Assembly: GCF_964355755.1 (NCBI RefSeq)
Contig: NC_092670.1
Coordinates: 2,381,001 to 2,445,000, forward strand
From: Antedon mediterranea
Taxonomy: Eukaryota; Echinodermata; Crinoidea; Comatulida; Antedonidae
Length of the DNA: 64,000 nucleotides
Direction: 5' to 3'
In this document: piece after piece, positions 1-13,426 of the stretch
How positions within the stretch are numbered: position 1 is the stretch's first letter
Layout: each line of letters begins with the position of its first letter
The notes under the pieces: model-generated
What the model was told of the DNA's origin: nothing
Databases searched by the model: none
Seen by the model: only the letters and a program-made list of their open reading frames with translations
Position numbers and translations under genes: made by a program

Positions 1-535
1 TTGATAGGGTAGTCACATTATAGTTTCTTCAATATTTGGACTTATATGATATGTAATTTTAAATGTATATTTATATGTGATAGTTGTATAGCTAATTTAC
101 AATCTGGTTGCAAGACGGACGACGGACACGGAATATAATTTTCCTATCCTTTCTACAGGCTTCTAAAATCATGTTCATAATCATTTATACAAAAAACAAA
201 AAAAATTTTTCCGACGTCATTTTTCAACCAATAGAAATAAGTTTTATATAATTTTCATGAATATTCATTTAGAAATCTAATTCCGCTTGAACCAGTGAAA
301 TCCTAACAGTAGTTTTCAAACTACAATGGGTTTAAGTGCATGGACCACAAAGTACGGGTGGCTACACTGTAAAACTGGATTTAACACATATTTAAGTAAT
401 TTATGAAATAATATGAAGCTTCCATTTCTACTTATTTTACCGTTTGAACCATTTAAATCCGACGATTATTAGCGGAGAAAACTAAAAAAACTGAAAAATG
501 GTGATTTTTGCACATGTCGCTTATTTAAAAGGTAA
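1..535. other. Intronic or flanking DNA, no exon found
   Basis: This lies inside or beyond gene A. I searched both strands for the gene A counterpart of gene B exon 53213-53015 and did not find it, so that exon should lie left of the window. AT-rich, with no clear repeat family. Confidence 0.4.
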
Positions 536-727
536 AGGTGAGTCCCGTGTTCTCTGAACGTAGGGGAATGAGCTGTTAGGAGCTCATTGTACTAAGCCTC
601 GGCATTATGTGGTAGGGTGGCCAGGTACTCATTTTACAGCTGAGTGGACTGGGAGTTGTCGGGCATTGAACCCGGGTCTATCTGTACGACAGTCGAGTGT
701 CCTAACCACTCGGCTATCCAACTCCTC
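536..727 (-). mobile_element. tRNA-derived SINE
   Basis: On the minus strand the first 75 bases fold like a tRNA: acceptor GGAGTTG/CAACTCC, an A-box-like TAGCCGAGTGGTTAGGA and a B-box-like GGGTTCAATGCCC. The anticodon arm is poorly paired, so this is not a working tRNA. It continues into a non-tRNA body with CTCAGCTGTAAAATGAGTACC and a short ACCTTT-type tail at about 536, which is SINE architecture. It sits in the region downstream of the last visible exon of gene A. Confidence 0.75.
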
Positions 728-1054
728 TAAAGGATTAAAATTGATATGAAAAACTCATCATTTTCCTTTACTGTGAGTATGTACCCTAAGAGGCCTTTTG
801 TGTTGCAATGCAATGACAGTGTCTGAGATGGACTTGTACACTGGGGTGGGTAACTCACTCTTCCGAAAGATCAACATGGTTTATTTATGTGTTTATGTGT
901 TTATTACGCTGGATCTCCAAGAAGACTCTCCCACCAGGACTATAGTCAAGGAGTGCCTTGAATTTGTTGATTTTATGGCTGTGGTTTATGGCTCCCTTGC
1001 CAATCAACAACTGAATTTGTTCCTGTATTATCACTTTCATATCTACTAGCCTAC

Positions 1055-4000
1055 CTTCTTACAGACTTCAGGTAGTGGCTTAATGTCATCTTCTAGAGAA
1101 CTATCGGCATTGATGCTCTTTGTTCTGACTATTGTTGTCTGAAATATAAAAAATGAACCTTGTAAATCGTAGTTTGACACACTGTCTTGTATTTTTTATA
1201 ATGGATTGATGCTTGTTATTTCATTTGTCTGAGGTGAATACATTTAACAGATTATAGCAATCCATACAACAGACATGATCTTGATATATTATATTGTACA
1301 GATATATTTTAAATGTTTATGGGGTGAACATAGCCAAGGCAAACCTTTCATTTGTGTTTTTAATGTAGAAGATATGTGATTAAAATTGTTTTAATGAAAG
1401 TTATTGGTTATTTTTGCTGTAGAATACTAAATTATAGGGATTAAAATTTAAAAATGTATGACATAGCACTGGGTCTTTTATTTCTAGCTTTTGCTACTAT
1501 ATATCAAGTATGCATTTCAAAAATTTACCTGTAACATACGGCAATGTTTGATGGTAGCGACATATAGAATGACTAGATGTTCAGCATCAATATTCAATTC
1601 TACATGCTCATACGATACAAGAGGTTCAACATCTTCCATTTGGAATTTCTCAATGAATTTGGTTGCAGCACGTTGAAAGAGATCATCTGGAAGATAGCTA
1701 CCAAAATCATGAAAGAGTGAAATTGCCCGCTTGTCTTCAAATTGAGGCGGTGGTGAGGCTTCTGGTTTAAGACGTGAGAGAACGTAGAAAATGTTTTCGT
1801 CATTCTATAAAATGGAGAAAAAAAATATATCTAGTAGATGGATATTTTTTTTAAGAAGATGAATTTAATACTTGAATGCATTCCTGGTTTCAATATCAAT
1901 ACCTTTTTACTAGCACACATTAAACCAAACTTTTCCATGAGAGACACAAAGAAGTTAAAAGTCTCATCAGAATCACAAAACTCTTTCCACAGATATTTTA
2001 ACAAACCAACTTCTAAAATGCCAGTGTCCAGTCTTTGCCAAGCTTTCCACATTACTGGCTCCTATTAAAAAATAAATAAAATTCAGTGTAGTTTTCAATT
2101 AGTCAAATTATTTGGGAATATTTATTAAGAACATTAGTAAGAAGATGTTTTAATAACTCTGAATAAAATTAGGATATTGAGAATATTGATTCTTGTATTA
2201 CTGTATACCTGTATATTTATTTGTACAGTTAAATAACAAATTTCACAAAATTGTTATTGTAATGATTGTACACTGTACCTGTTGATACTGAAATAAAATT
2301 ATTTCCTAATAAAATTAAGTATGTTTTTTTTTATATTTTTATAACAAAAAAAATCTTACTTTTCACCTTTTAGCATGATGCATACTGGATTTATATATAT
2401 AGATACTAGAATAGAAATACAGATGGAGAAAGCAGTGTCAAAATACTTATTTTCTAACCATATTTTCAGGCTCTTTAACAGTGATGAATGTTTTTGACAT
2501 GTCAACTAGTTTCATCAAATCTATAACTATTATATCTCTTAGTGCCTCATCATCTGGGTAGTAGAGAATCACGCCAATGTCATGTAAATACTCGAGCAGG
2601 AATCGCTGATTTTCTTCACAGTCTTTTAGTAAATTGTGTACCTGTAAGAAAATAGGTTCATAATAAACATTTACAATCTGAAATAACTATAATGATTTTA
2701 GTACTTTATTTTCATCATTTTTGTAATTAATTTCTGAATTGCATCTATTATATATATATTATTTATAAATGTATAACATCATCAGTATAATGAAGATGCA
2801 ACATTACAGTCAATTCTATCCAAATACAGATCAAAATGGTATTTATTTTAAAAAAAAGCAAGTAATATGAATTGTTTATAAAATACTTTGTTTTCCATAT
2901 GGCAGTGATATAATAGTAATATTTGAATTTACAGAAGCGTTTATTGCTTTTCAGTGTGTACCAATTTCTTAATAATATTACATCAGCATATTTTTAAAAC
3001 GATTATTTTCATGCTTGTATTTCACCTTAGAAGCTTGTAAATAGATGTGCTCTTTTTTGAAGCTTTGGATTTCCTGCTGTCCTCGCAGCCATTTTATTGG
3101 CAATGTACGGATCATTTTCTTGGAAAAGTCCAGTATATGTTTCATGATGACAGAAGCATTGCTCTGTGCAAATGGTACACTGTTTTCAATGGTAAAGATA
3201 GTTGAAAACACCATAGCCGCATATGGTTTGTCTTTTAGGGCTTGCCATATTCTTTCCTTTATCTCTGCAAGCTGTAATAAAATTAATCATGTACATTTTG
3301 TCAACAGAATGATTATCTAACATTTATTAATTTCAAAAGTAAAAAGTTTAGTTAACATTTACAGTGAATATTCTTTATGTTGTTTTTGAAAAATATTAAT
3401 ATCAAATGATTTCCCCAGTTTACAATTATCAACAACAGAACAAATTATTTAGGACTTTGTAAAATAGAGTCTATAATGTTAAACATTCATTATACCTTAT
3501 GCTTCCTTTCTGCTTCATTTCCTTGAAGGCCATTTAAATGTGTACCTATCAGTAATACAGGAGGACAAGGCTGATCATTTATCTTTGCGTCAGGTCTACT
3601 GTTTGTGTATATGGAACGAATCCAAGAAAGAATAAACTCCAGATTTGTCATTCGATGTGGATATGTTTGACCCTAAATTTAAAAATACAATAGTAACATC
3701 TCAATCTCTTGCATTATTCTAATGTAGTAATACAGTTTTTTTAGTTTAATCTGCAAATAAACTCTTACCACATATCTTTGTGGTAGTAGACAATCACACA
3801 TTTGAAGCTTAGAAGCAAGTTCACCAGACGTATCCAAGAGAGGTATTCAAACATTTTTTAGGAAATGAAATTAATAAAATAGTTTGTTTTATGAATTATA
3901 TCATTGAGAATTCTTATAAAGCTAATAGTATAAATATAGTATTGTGACCAAATTATAATTTAAAACAAACTTATTATGATGCTGCTTACAGTTGTTGGAT

Positions 4001-7000
4001 CCAAAACCTTAGCTGGGGCATCAAGATCATCACAAAGGTTGAATACTACACAAATAACAGCAAAAGATACCATGAAGATCTATGAGATTAATAAAACAGT
4101 GATATTAAATAAATGGTGAATATAAACAAATTCTTTAATACCAATGACATTTAAATTTGGAATTGTTAGTGTAGTGTTTTAATTTTTGGACAGAAGAATG
4201 TTGTCTATACTGCTACTAAATTTATTACAGATTTGTGATAGAGATATTTGACCATATTGCTAAAATTCGTAAGGATAACATGTTACTTGTTGATTTTTTT
4301 ACTATATTAGTGTTGGCTTTTCCTAACTTTTGATTGTCTTATTAGAGAAAGACCTGTACAGGTAGAACTAACACGTTGACCCTTTTCTCACAGAACTGTG
4401 TGTTGGGAATATATGTGGAATATACTATACATGATTTTCTGTCAGAATGGGTTATGCAGGCACCATGAAGAATAATCTATATCCAACTTAAAGTTGGTAT
4501 ATACTGTATATTCTCAGCACAATAGATAGTTATATATTTATATGCTAGTAACCATGCAGGCATCAATTCCAGCATTTATCTTCCACGGCTGTGAGAAAAG
4601 GACTTCATTGAATAAAATTTAACCATTTTACCCGCTGCATCACGTGATAAATTGGTTGTCCTCCGAAATCCCAGATTTTCATCACAAATTTGTCGCTAGT
4701 CGTCTGGTCGTCGCTCAACTCAAACTCTATTAAATCTCCAATGTTTGAAGGAATCTTTGTCTGGTCATCACTTTCTTCTTTCTCAAACTCTGTCTTTGAA
4801 GGAATCTTTGTCTGGAGTTTTTCTTGCTCTATATTTAAAAATATTATACTAAATTCATTAAAATAAATTCATTAGTTGACAAATATATCCAATATTATGT
4901 TTTTGTATGTAATATATTATTTGAAGGTTTGCATGGCGAGATCAAATGTTTATATAAAGTTTGCAGTACACCATGTATATTTAGTTCTGGGTTTCTCTAC
5001 ATTTCGATCAGTATACTTTGAGTGACATTCTCACTCTTGAGGACGATCAAAGTATATTGATCGAAACATCGAGAAACTCAACAGTTCTCTACGTCTCTAT
5101 CAATATAATATAATTAATTTGATGACATATATACCGCAAACTTTCTGTATGTACTTTTTATAGGCTTTTTATTAGGATAATTTATTATAGGATTCTAATT
5201 ATTTTATCAATGGTAATTAAAAAAATTAATAATTAATGTAGAAAAGTACATTGTCAGACAATTTAATTTTTAGAAATGAAAGTGAAAAGGGTAAAGGAAC
5301 GATAGAATATCAACGTTTCCGATGATTTCAGGTCCTGGATTTGCTTTCCTAATAATTCTAGGCTGCTTTTCGTTTCCTGATTGACAAGAAGAGTTGTGAT
5401 AGTGACTTTTCAATTGCCATATATCTTGAAAAAAAACCTTGTCAATTAGTAAGAGGAGAATTTAGCACATGCCTCTTAAGATGTTCCTCATTCATTGAGT
5501 TTGTTTTGAGAATAATAACAAATATATTTTCTGGTTAAAACATGAGCAGAGGTGCCTTGAAAATAGTAGGTCTAGTTATTTCGAGACAGAGAGGCCCATA
5601 GTTTTAACAAAACAAACAAAAAATTATAGTTTTGTATATTTGTTTTGTATTATGGATCAAACATTTGAAGACACCAACTGTTCTAAAGTAAACTTCTACT
5701 CAATTTAACCACCTCTTCCATCTTTTTATTTTATCCGTCAACGGTTATTTTTATTTCAATATGACATGAATACAGAAAAGATTTACATGATAGACAATAA
5801 AGCAACTAGAATCATATTGAGGATCTATACTAGAAGAATAAATTATTCTTGTCACTTCTAAGACCCTTTTCAAACTAAAATAATATAGTTAACTAAGTAA
5901 GCATATAAAGAAAAAGAGACAATAAATCAAATATCGAATAAATGAAAAAAATCAAATAATATTAATAATAAATCGAATATCAAAGCTCAGGCCACAAGTC
6001 AGCCCATGTAAAATTCAGTGCTTGTTTTGGTAGAGCAGACAGTGAGATATTAAGTGTGAAATGTAATAATAATATGCCCTGCACTTGAAATTCCTATTAA
6101 CATTTTTTATTACCCTCATCCATTTTGCTTTCTTCTGTTTTAGTTGATTGTGCTGAATTTTCCTTTGACTGTTCTTCTATTCTGTCTTCTTTCACATGCT
6201 TCATGGGAGCATTTTCATAATTGCCAGAAGCCTGTTTTGTAGATGCTGTTGTATTTTGTTTTACTTTCATTTGTTTCACCACTTCTCTAGCAATTGTTTT
6301 GTCATACATTTTAGAAGCTTTAAAAAAAGTGTAATTTGTTTTTGTATATTATTGTTGTTTTGCTTGTACACTATGAATATGTTAATTATTTATTAAAATG
6401 TTAAAAAGGAAGAAACACACATTTAATTGATTCATTTGCCATGTCAGCTCAGGAGTCGCAAAAGCAGAAAACCCACTGTCCCCTGAAGGACGTGCGGCTC
6501 CGTACAACAAACCAACAATTTATGCAATATAGTACAAAGCTTTCAAAACAAAACATACATCACACACATTTGAATAATGAATATATCCATGATATTACAG
6601 AATAAATCCAGTTCTGTGTTATAAATAAATAATTTAGGTAAAAAGAAGCAAGTTATCAATTTATTTCAAATTTGTTTGAATTGAAGTAGTAATCAAGAAA
6701 TTGTATGTAAAACAAATTATATAAATAACATCCATAAAACAAGACAATACAACTACATAATCAGATTAAATAAATAAATATTAAACAAGAATCATACATT
6801 GTCTCTAAAACAACACAGGATTTAACATGGGATTTTTAAAGCAATAAAAGAGAAAAAAAATTACTATTTAATCACGGTGGATTGATTTGAATATTAGCCA
6901 CTTGTATGAACTAATTTTCAAAGTTTTCAATTATCTATGTTATTTTCTACGATTGTAATCCAGTTTTATTTTATTAATTTATTTTTATTTATTTAAGTTT

Positions 7001-10000
7001 GTCTCCAAACTTATTTTGGCCTCCTTCTGCACTCTCGTATTTTTCTACTCTTGTAATTTTGTTCCTTAGCTATAAATTTTAAATGTGTGTCCAGAAAAGC
7101 AGTTATTAGATTTAGTTTAAAATTTAGTTTCATCAAAATTTTTGTAGTTTTTACTTGTTTTATATCTATGGTTATTAACATTTTCCTTTTGTTTACCATT
7201 ACAGCATAAATAATAGAATAATCACTGATTATGCAATACACCGGCCTGGCTTACCTTTTCTGTACTTGTGACATATATATGAAGGTTAATGTATTTTTTT
7301 AAATCTTGTAAAATCAGTTATTATATTTTATAAATAATGATTTTACTGCAGCCAGAAAAATATGGGTTTGTCACAAAAGAAATATTTGCGTACTTGTGTC
7401 AATAAATGTTGGTTGATTTTGACAGTATACTTGGAATTATATGTGCTACAAACAATTTTTTAAACATCTATGGAACCATTATTTCACGCATCTTAAGATG
7501 ATACTTACATGTGTCTGGTAGTTCTTCTTTCAATGTTGTTTCATCGACATCATCTTGAGTGCACACCGTTGTTGTTGCTATAGCATCAGTTATGTCATGC
7601 TTTGGATTAAAACTATAAAAGAAATGTTGATTAAATTAAATATCGAATGTCAAAAATGACAAGAAAAAATGCTTTCTTGGTAGAGAATACTGTATTTGTT
7701 TATACTACGTCATATTATATTAGTTAAGTCCACAAAATGTGCTTTTTTTGTAGAAAAGGCAAAATTACATTAAATAGGTATTTATGAATTCTTGGTATCA
7801 ATGTCCGATGACTTAATGTGTTTTACACCCTTTCGTCAATCAACTTCACACTTCAGAAATAAGTTTGTATAATAGGAAATGTTGTAAAATGCGATGGTAA
7901 TGAAATGGTATTTTTATATTTTCAGTGTTTGTAATGTTCACAATTCAGTTCATTAGTGGAAACAATTCTGGATGGAGGCACACATTTATTTAGTGACATG
8001 CTTTACTTTTCTGGCAGCTATTGAAGATGTTAAGTTGTTTATAATTTTGTAAAGTGTATCTTACATATAATGTAAATAATAATAACCTTTAAACAATATT
8101 GTAACATGAAACTAAAAGAAAGTGCAAATACTTCTTTTGAGAAGTGTATTTTATTGTTACTTTATTTGAAAATCACTTTTAATTGTAATTGTATGTGTTT
8201 GCTATCTTTTAATTTGATTTTACAGTTTTAATAGATTTGCTTACCCTTTCCTTAGCAAAGCATTGATAGTAGAAGTTTTTCCTACTCCTTCAAGACCTAC
8301 AAAAATAACTCTGCCCTGTTTAACTTCAGTTTTTCCTTCTTCCAGGGCTTCATTGTATGCTCTGTACGCTTCTGGTCCCCGAGCCTGTATCTCCACTGGA
8401 GTTAAGTCTTGAAAATAAAACTTATTAAAATTAGTACACAATCAATGTAATTTACCAAATAGGGCATTCCACAGTATTTGGTCCGTGGGTTGAACAATTG
8501 TATTTACTAATTTTGATATAACTCTTGGCCATTTCTCAAAGTAGAAGTTTATTAAATAAAATTTTTTTTATTTTTCTGATATATAGTTTATAAGTTATTG
8601 AATATTAAATATGAAAAAACCATATTTCACGGACAGGACATTTTAAAATTCTATTTATTTCATAAACTATGCATCTTATTACCGTTTTATCAACAGATAT
8701 AGTTACTTTATGGTTCAATAATACATAATTCAAGTATTTAATTAAAATGTTGTTGTTTATTAATTTCATACATGCATTTCAAATTCATCGTTTTAGGCAG
8801 TTTTTTTACATTTATTTTAATGATGCCAAAAATCTTGATATTTCATTTTCTCCTGAGGACTATCATTAGATTATTAACACATTTTTTGAAAATGTTATAT
8901 TTTGATGAAAATATCATATTTAAAAAACATAGACATATAGTATCATTTAAATCCTAATTATTTCACAAACCATGAATCTTTTAAAAAAATTTTTGCCAGA
9001 TATAGTTACTCTATGTCCCTATTGTACATGGTAAAGCATTTTATAAGACATATTGTGTTTATTAAATTTCATATATGCATTTAAAAATTCATAATTGTCC
9101 CGTCCTTGCATAGTTTTGTGGTGTTTTTTACATTTCAGTTAAAAGTATTAATACCACAATTTAATATTTTTGTTTTCTCCTTTTAAGAACTATATGTAAT
9201 ACATTATAAACAAATATTTTGAAACTATCATATTAAAAAAAATATATTGATGACATTTTTCGTAGGAACTTAACGGGACAGACATTTTTGTTACGGATGG
9301 GACATAATATTATTTAAAAATATTTTATTTTATGCATCTTGTTAACATTTTTTCCCATACATATACTGTACTATTACTTTTTATTTTAAAGTAAGCTCCA
9401 ATTGTTCATAATCAAGTATTTTATTAAAATTGTTTATTAATTTCATACTTGCATTTAAAAATGCATAATTGTTAATTCTGAGACATTTTGATTAGGTTTT
9501 TCCTCACTTTTCCTCAATTATTGAAGTAATGGCTAGAATCTAAGACCACAGCGTTGATAGTCATTTTGTGTTACTTTTTGGTAACTTTATAGAACAAAAC
9601 TGTAATACAAGTTGCAAAATGGCATTGGAATCATTCACTAGAGCGTTAAAATTATAGATTAGGTTAAAAAATATCAAATTGCGTGTGATGCATGCAGGTA
9701 TGCATGGCAGGCCTTTTAAATTATTAGAATCGACTTATTTATTTATACCAGTTTAAAGACGAAAACATTATAGGCCCTAGTATTTATTTTTACATACTAG
9801 AGGGTGAGCTCGCTTCGCTCGCTCCCCCTCTAGGAAGTGTAGACGATGGTTCTCGGAATGATAATGTTCTCCTTATACATTTTCTGTCGGTTACCATTAT
9901 TGAAAATGCTTGACATTCGTAAAACTAAACTACTTTGTTTCACAGTGTTTTAGATGATTAATAACATTTTAAAGTAGGCCTATAGTTTTTATTGTTTGGT

Positions 10001-13000
10001 AGGGCCCTTTGGGGAGCTGAGGCGGAGGTCATTTGAGGGAGGTACTTATTCGAGGGATATACCGTATGTTAAATTTTTTAGTTCTAATAATATGGTAACA
10101 TTTATAATCAAATGAAATCCTCTCATAGATATGAAAAGTGGTAAAAAAGAATAACAAATGCTTGGTAAATTGCAGATAACAGTGCGGTGAATTCTACTAC
10201 AAATAGTATAATTGTGTTATTATAAATATGTGGATGGACGTTTATTAGATAGTTGGGTTGTGGGGGGGGGGGGGGGGGGTTATTATTCAAAGTGATGTTT
10301 TATTGGAGAGGCGTTTATTCAAATGAATACCATCCTAATAATTATTAATACATTATTTAATTTAATCATCTTTTGAAACTAACTGCCGTGACAGAGTGGG
10401 CCCAAGAAAGAAGACATTACGGCTTGCAACATGGGCAGACATCTCGGTCCTAACGGGACACAGGAAGATAGCCTACAGTTATTCCTGCAAGCTACTCAAT
10501 AAAACTCAGCTATCGGGATTTCACTCGAAAAATGTCTTATCAAATCTCCCTATGTAATTTTATAATACTATTCCCCACAATATATTCTGATTCTTTATGT
10601 CGTATATTTAATTTGATCTTTATTAATTTGCAGTATAATTCCTATTATTTAACTACTGTACCTTCACATGTGGTATGTTTTAAAATAAACAAAAAACTGA
10701 AATGGCTATGATTAATGGCCAATTTTTTTTTTCGTCTTCCAAAGGGACACTGTATTGATTGATGGAAAGTGCCTGTTTCCAGTCACCTTTAAGGTCAAAT
10801 CTATTATTTTAACTGCTCCCTTGTGTATAAAAGAGAGAAAATATTTGAAACTAAGTTGAACTTATCTTAAACCCGGAAATTACTTTGACCGGGAAGAATT
10901 GAAATTGAGAGGAAAATCCAATGTTGAAATCATAAATGTTGTTAAAAAACTCTTTATAACATCTTCCTAAGATATAAATATGGAACAATAGCGTCGGCGT
11001 GCACACTAATGTTATCAAATCTACGTTTCGCGGTACATCTCGGATAGATAAGGTAGGTATCCAAGGCGGAGATTTGTAGAGAAGTTTTTGCATTGTGCTC
11101 GCCTATGTCAGAATTAACCATAATTTATATATAGATAATGCAGTTTGTGACCTTATTAGATCGTTAAAATGCATACGAATGCTATTAAATAAGTACAATA
11201 CTCAAAAGCCCCTTTCTCACAGAGCTGTGTGCCAGGAATATACCATTACCATGCCGGTATGGTTTTCTGTGAGAACGGGTCGTCTTGGCATCATGCCGGC
11301 ATCGACATAGGCCATAAGCAGTAGCTCAAAAGATGCCTAGAACATGGATTTCGTTCCCACCTCTTGGATCTACATTTTGAAGTTGATATTGTGAAATGAA
11401 TATGTTACACATACTATATCAAAAGTTCTCCATGAAATACTTGTACACTTTTGAGCAATGGCCTCTCAAAGGTACCCCACTACTGCAAAAAAGGCACTTT
11501 TTGAGGTCTGGAGGTACTTTTATGGGCCAATATCTTTAAAAGTCTTTGTCCAAATGCAATTGTCTTTTCTCTGTGAGTATTCCAGTATATTGTGAACACT
11601 TATCCAAAATTTAAAATTTAAAAAATAAGTATTTTGTATGTGAGGAAAACTGAAAAATTACAATTATTTAGTTGTAATTGCACTTTTCAAGATGTTTAAG
11701 ACACAAAATCTTCGTAACTAATTGACATACCATATTTATATTTTTTTCCCAACTATTTGAGAGGGTTGTTAAACAAGATTCAAAGTTTCAGCTTGTCAGC
11801 TTCAGGGAGGTTTTATTTATGAAGATGCAAAAACTGAGATTTGGCCAATTTTATAGATAATTTTAATATCTTTTAGTCGTTTTTTGAGCAGTTATATTTT
11901 AATAATCAACTCTCACTATGTATTTATATTCATGCAATGGGTATCCTAGTGAGTTAGTGACACACAAGTGAAGTTTCAACGCAAAAGAAATTATTATGCA
12001 ATAATATGATAGTAACTTACATTGCATTTTTTTTGTTTTTAGTGCCAATTTTGTGTGAACTCGACTCAAACCGTAAAAGGCGCCTGAATAAATACTATGC
12101 CTTTTCTGTACAACTACCCGAGAGGGTTGATAAACAACCTTTTCAAACCAGCTTGATGATTTTTTTTATATAGGAAGATGCACTGCACCAGCTGAGAATT
12201 TGCTAATTTTATAGATAATTTTGATGTTTTATTTGTTTTTGAGGAGTACGTAAGCCTACATGATTTCTTAGAAAATGACTTGCCATAATAATATTTATAT
12301 TCATGCAATGGGTATGCTAGTAGGTTAGTGACATCTGAGTAAATTTTCAACACAAACAATAAATGATTATGCAATAACTTATTTATTGTAACTTAAATAT
12401 AGCATTTTTTAGGAGTTTTTAGTGCCAATTTAGGCCAGGAGCTTCCATAAAAACAACCCATTTTTTTCTGTGAAACACCAGATAAGTAGGCCTGCCAGCC
12501 CATTTTTACTGTTTTTATATTGATAACATGAATGTAAGTCTTGTGGAGAGAACTATTATTATTGATAATGATATGAGATGGACATAATATACACACAATA
12601 TACAACAAATACCTTGTAATGTATTTTCATTTATTTTTTTTTTGTTTCTTTTGGATTTGTGTTTTTTTACAACCCTACATGTTGCCCAATATACAATGTA
12701 TATAATCCTACTCTTCTCTAGATACGTTGTACCAGCATAACTAGTAGTCAAGTAGAAAAGTTGTCAATTTCAGGTGCGGCATGGCCAGTGTACAATGGAA
12801 ATAGCAAATATACTTTAACTAATTAATAAGTAATAATTACTATGTGGAATATCCTTCATAAACAGTATGTACATACTACGTGGTAGGTAGGTACAATTAA
12901 ACATAGATTCAGCAACATTTGCAGTAAGTATTTTACATTCAGCCAGTTGATGGTTTTGAAGTTTATGAAAAATTCAAGATGATGACAATTGTTTTGAAGT

Positions 13001-13426
13001 TGGTATCATTTCTGTAACAAATAATCAAGAATAGATTATCTAATTTATATCGATTACTTAATATTTTAGTTAAACTGAATATTATTAAATTACAATGAAT
13101 CTTTTTGGTTTTATATTTAAAAATTAGTTCAGATTTGTGGTAAACCATACACAGAAATGTTGAAACATTTTCAACTTTACTTACTCTACCACACACTTTC
13201 CATTACTATATAGTGTTTATTGACAATGCAACCTGGTATATAAAACATTTTTAAAGTAATGGATGTTTTTCAGCTATTTCTTGCATTCATTACTATTTTA
13301 AACTTTCATTACTAATTTTACTACTATTGTATATAATTATAACAAAACATAAATCATTTGGCATTTCTCATCTCTACATTAAAAAAGGATCCAAAACTTA
13401 CCAGAATCAGTGAACGTGTTCAGCAT
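1055..13426 (-). CDS. Gene A: Roc-COR (ROCO-family) GTPase, 5' part, continues beyond left edge
   Basis: Twelve exons (5' to 3'): 13426-13402, 8407-8245, 7612-7509, 6317-6114, 4828-4632, 4079-3990, 3672-3496, 3271-3026, 2641-2459, 2061-1903, 1804-1529, 1138-1055. All join in one frame with GT-AG borders, giving 636 codons before the window ends. The start ATG (13426) follows in-frame TAG stops in a 5' leader. Seen: P-loop GLEGVGKT at residues 46-53, switch-II-like WDFGGQ at 218-223, base-recognition-like GTHLN at 304-308, then a COR-like region (about 340-610) with LLEYLHDIGVILYY. The stretch before the P-loop (LTPVEIQARGPEAYRAY) resembles the segment preceding Roc in invertebrate MFHAS1-like ROCO proteins. 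No LRR or kinase domain is visible. Known: Roc-COR pairs are dimerising GTPase modules. Odd: about 165 residues separate G1 and G3, where about 40-50 is usual. The missing 3' exons should encode a tail like that of gene B. Confidence 0.85.
4370..4615. mobile_element. MITE-like inverted repeat in a gene A intron, shared with gene B
   Basis: Ends carry CCCTTTTCTCACAGAAC and GTCCTTTTCTCACAGCCG in opposite orientation. The middle has a short palindrome, CCAACTTAAAGTTGG. A homologous copy is at about 57660-58070 in the equivalent intron of gene B, so the insertion predates the gene duplication. Related copies are near 11205-11305 and 25080-25185. Confidence 0.6.
4990..5087. repeat. Long imperfect hairpin in gene A intron
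   Basis: TTTCGATCAGTATACTTT and AAAGTATATTGATCGAAA face each other across about 30 bases that contain GAGTG...CACTC and TTGAGGACGATCAA. A fragment with TTGAGGACGATCAAAC recurs near 30968, so this is a dispersed repeat. Confidence 0.55.
8610..9480. repeat. Three degenerate tandem copies, period about 340-360 bp
   Basis: A stretch resembling CATAAACTATGCATCTT, AGATATAGTTACTTTATG and TTAATTTCATACATGCATTT recurs at about 8650-8790, 8960-9100 and 9320-9470 with strong divergence. It lies in the long first intron of gene A. Confidence 0.5.
9796..9833 (-). mobile_element. Helitron-like 3' terminus (hairpin plus CTAG/T)
   Basis: The sequence opens ACTAG, folds over a GCTCGCTTCGCTCGC core and closes CTAGG. 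Read on the minus strand it is a hairpin followed by CTAG and a host T, the layout of a Helitron 3' end. The next bases (GATGGTTCTCGGAAT) match those after the similar ends at 58840 and 61887. The 5' end was not found. Confidence 0.45.
10010..10335. repeat. Dispersed TTTATT-rich repeat with an 18-19 G homopolymer
   Basis: Phrases such as TTATTCGAGGGATATACCG and GGCGTTTATTCAAATGAA recur in altered form at about 19260-19470 and 31040-31175. A run of 18-19 G lies near 10261-10279. No coding potential seen. Confidence 0.45.

Noticed and set aside
536-727. Functional tRNA gene
   Set aside because: Promoter boxes are good but the anticodon arm does not pair, and a SINE body follows directly.
798-1049. 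Plus-strand 83-residue frame
   Set aside because: It overlaps gene A exon 1138-1055's intron border region, has no recognisable domain and no neighbours in phase.
4990-5087. Hammerhead ribozyme in the gene A intron hairpin (TTGAGGA...GAAAC)
   Set aside because: The catalytic C of CUGANGA is U here and at the related site near 30968, and no separate stem III can form; the sequence is better explained as a simple long hairpin.
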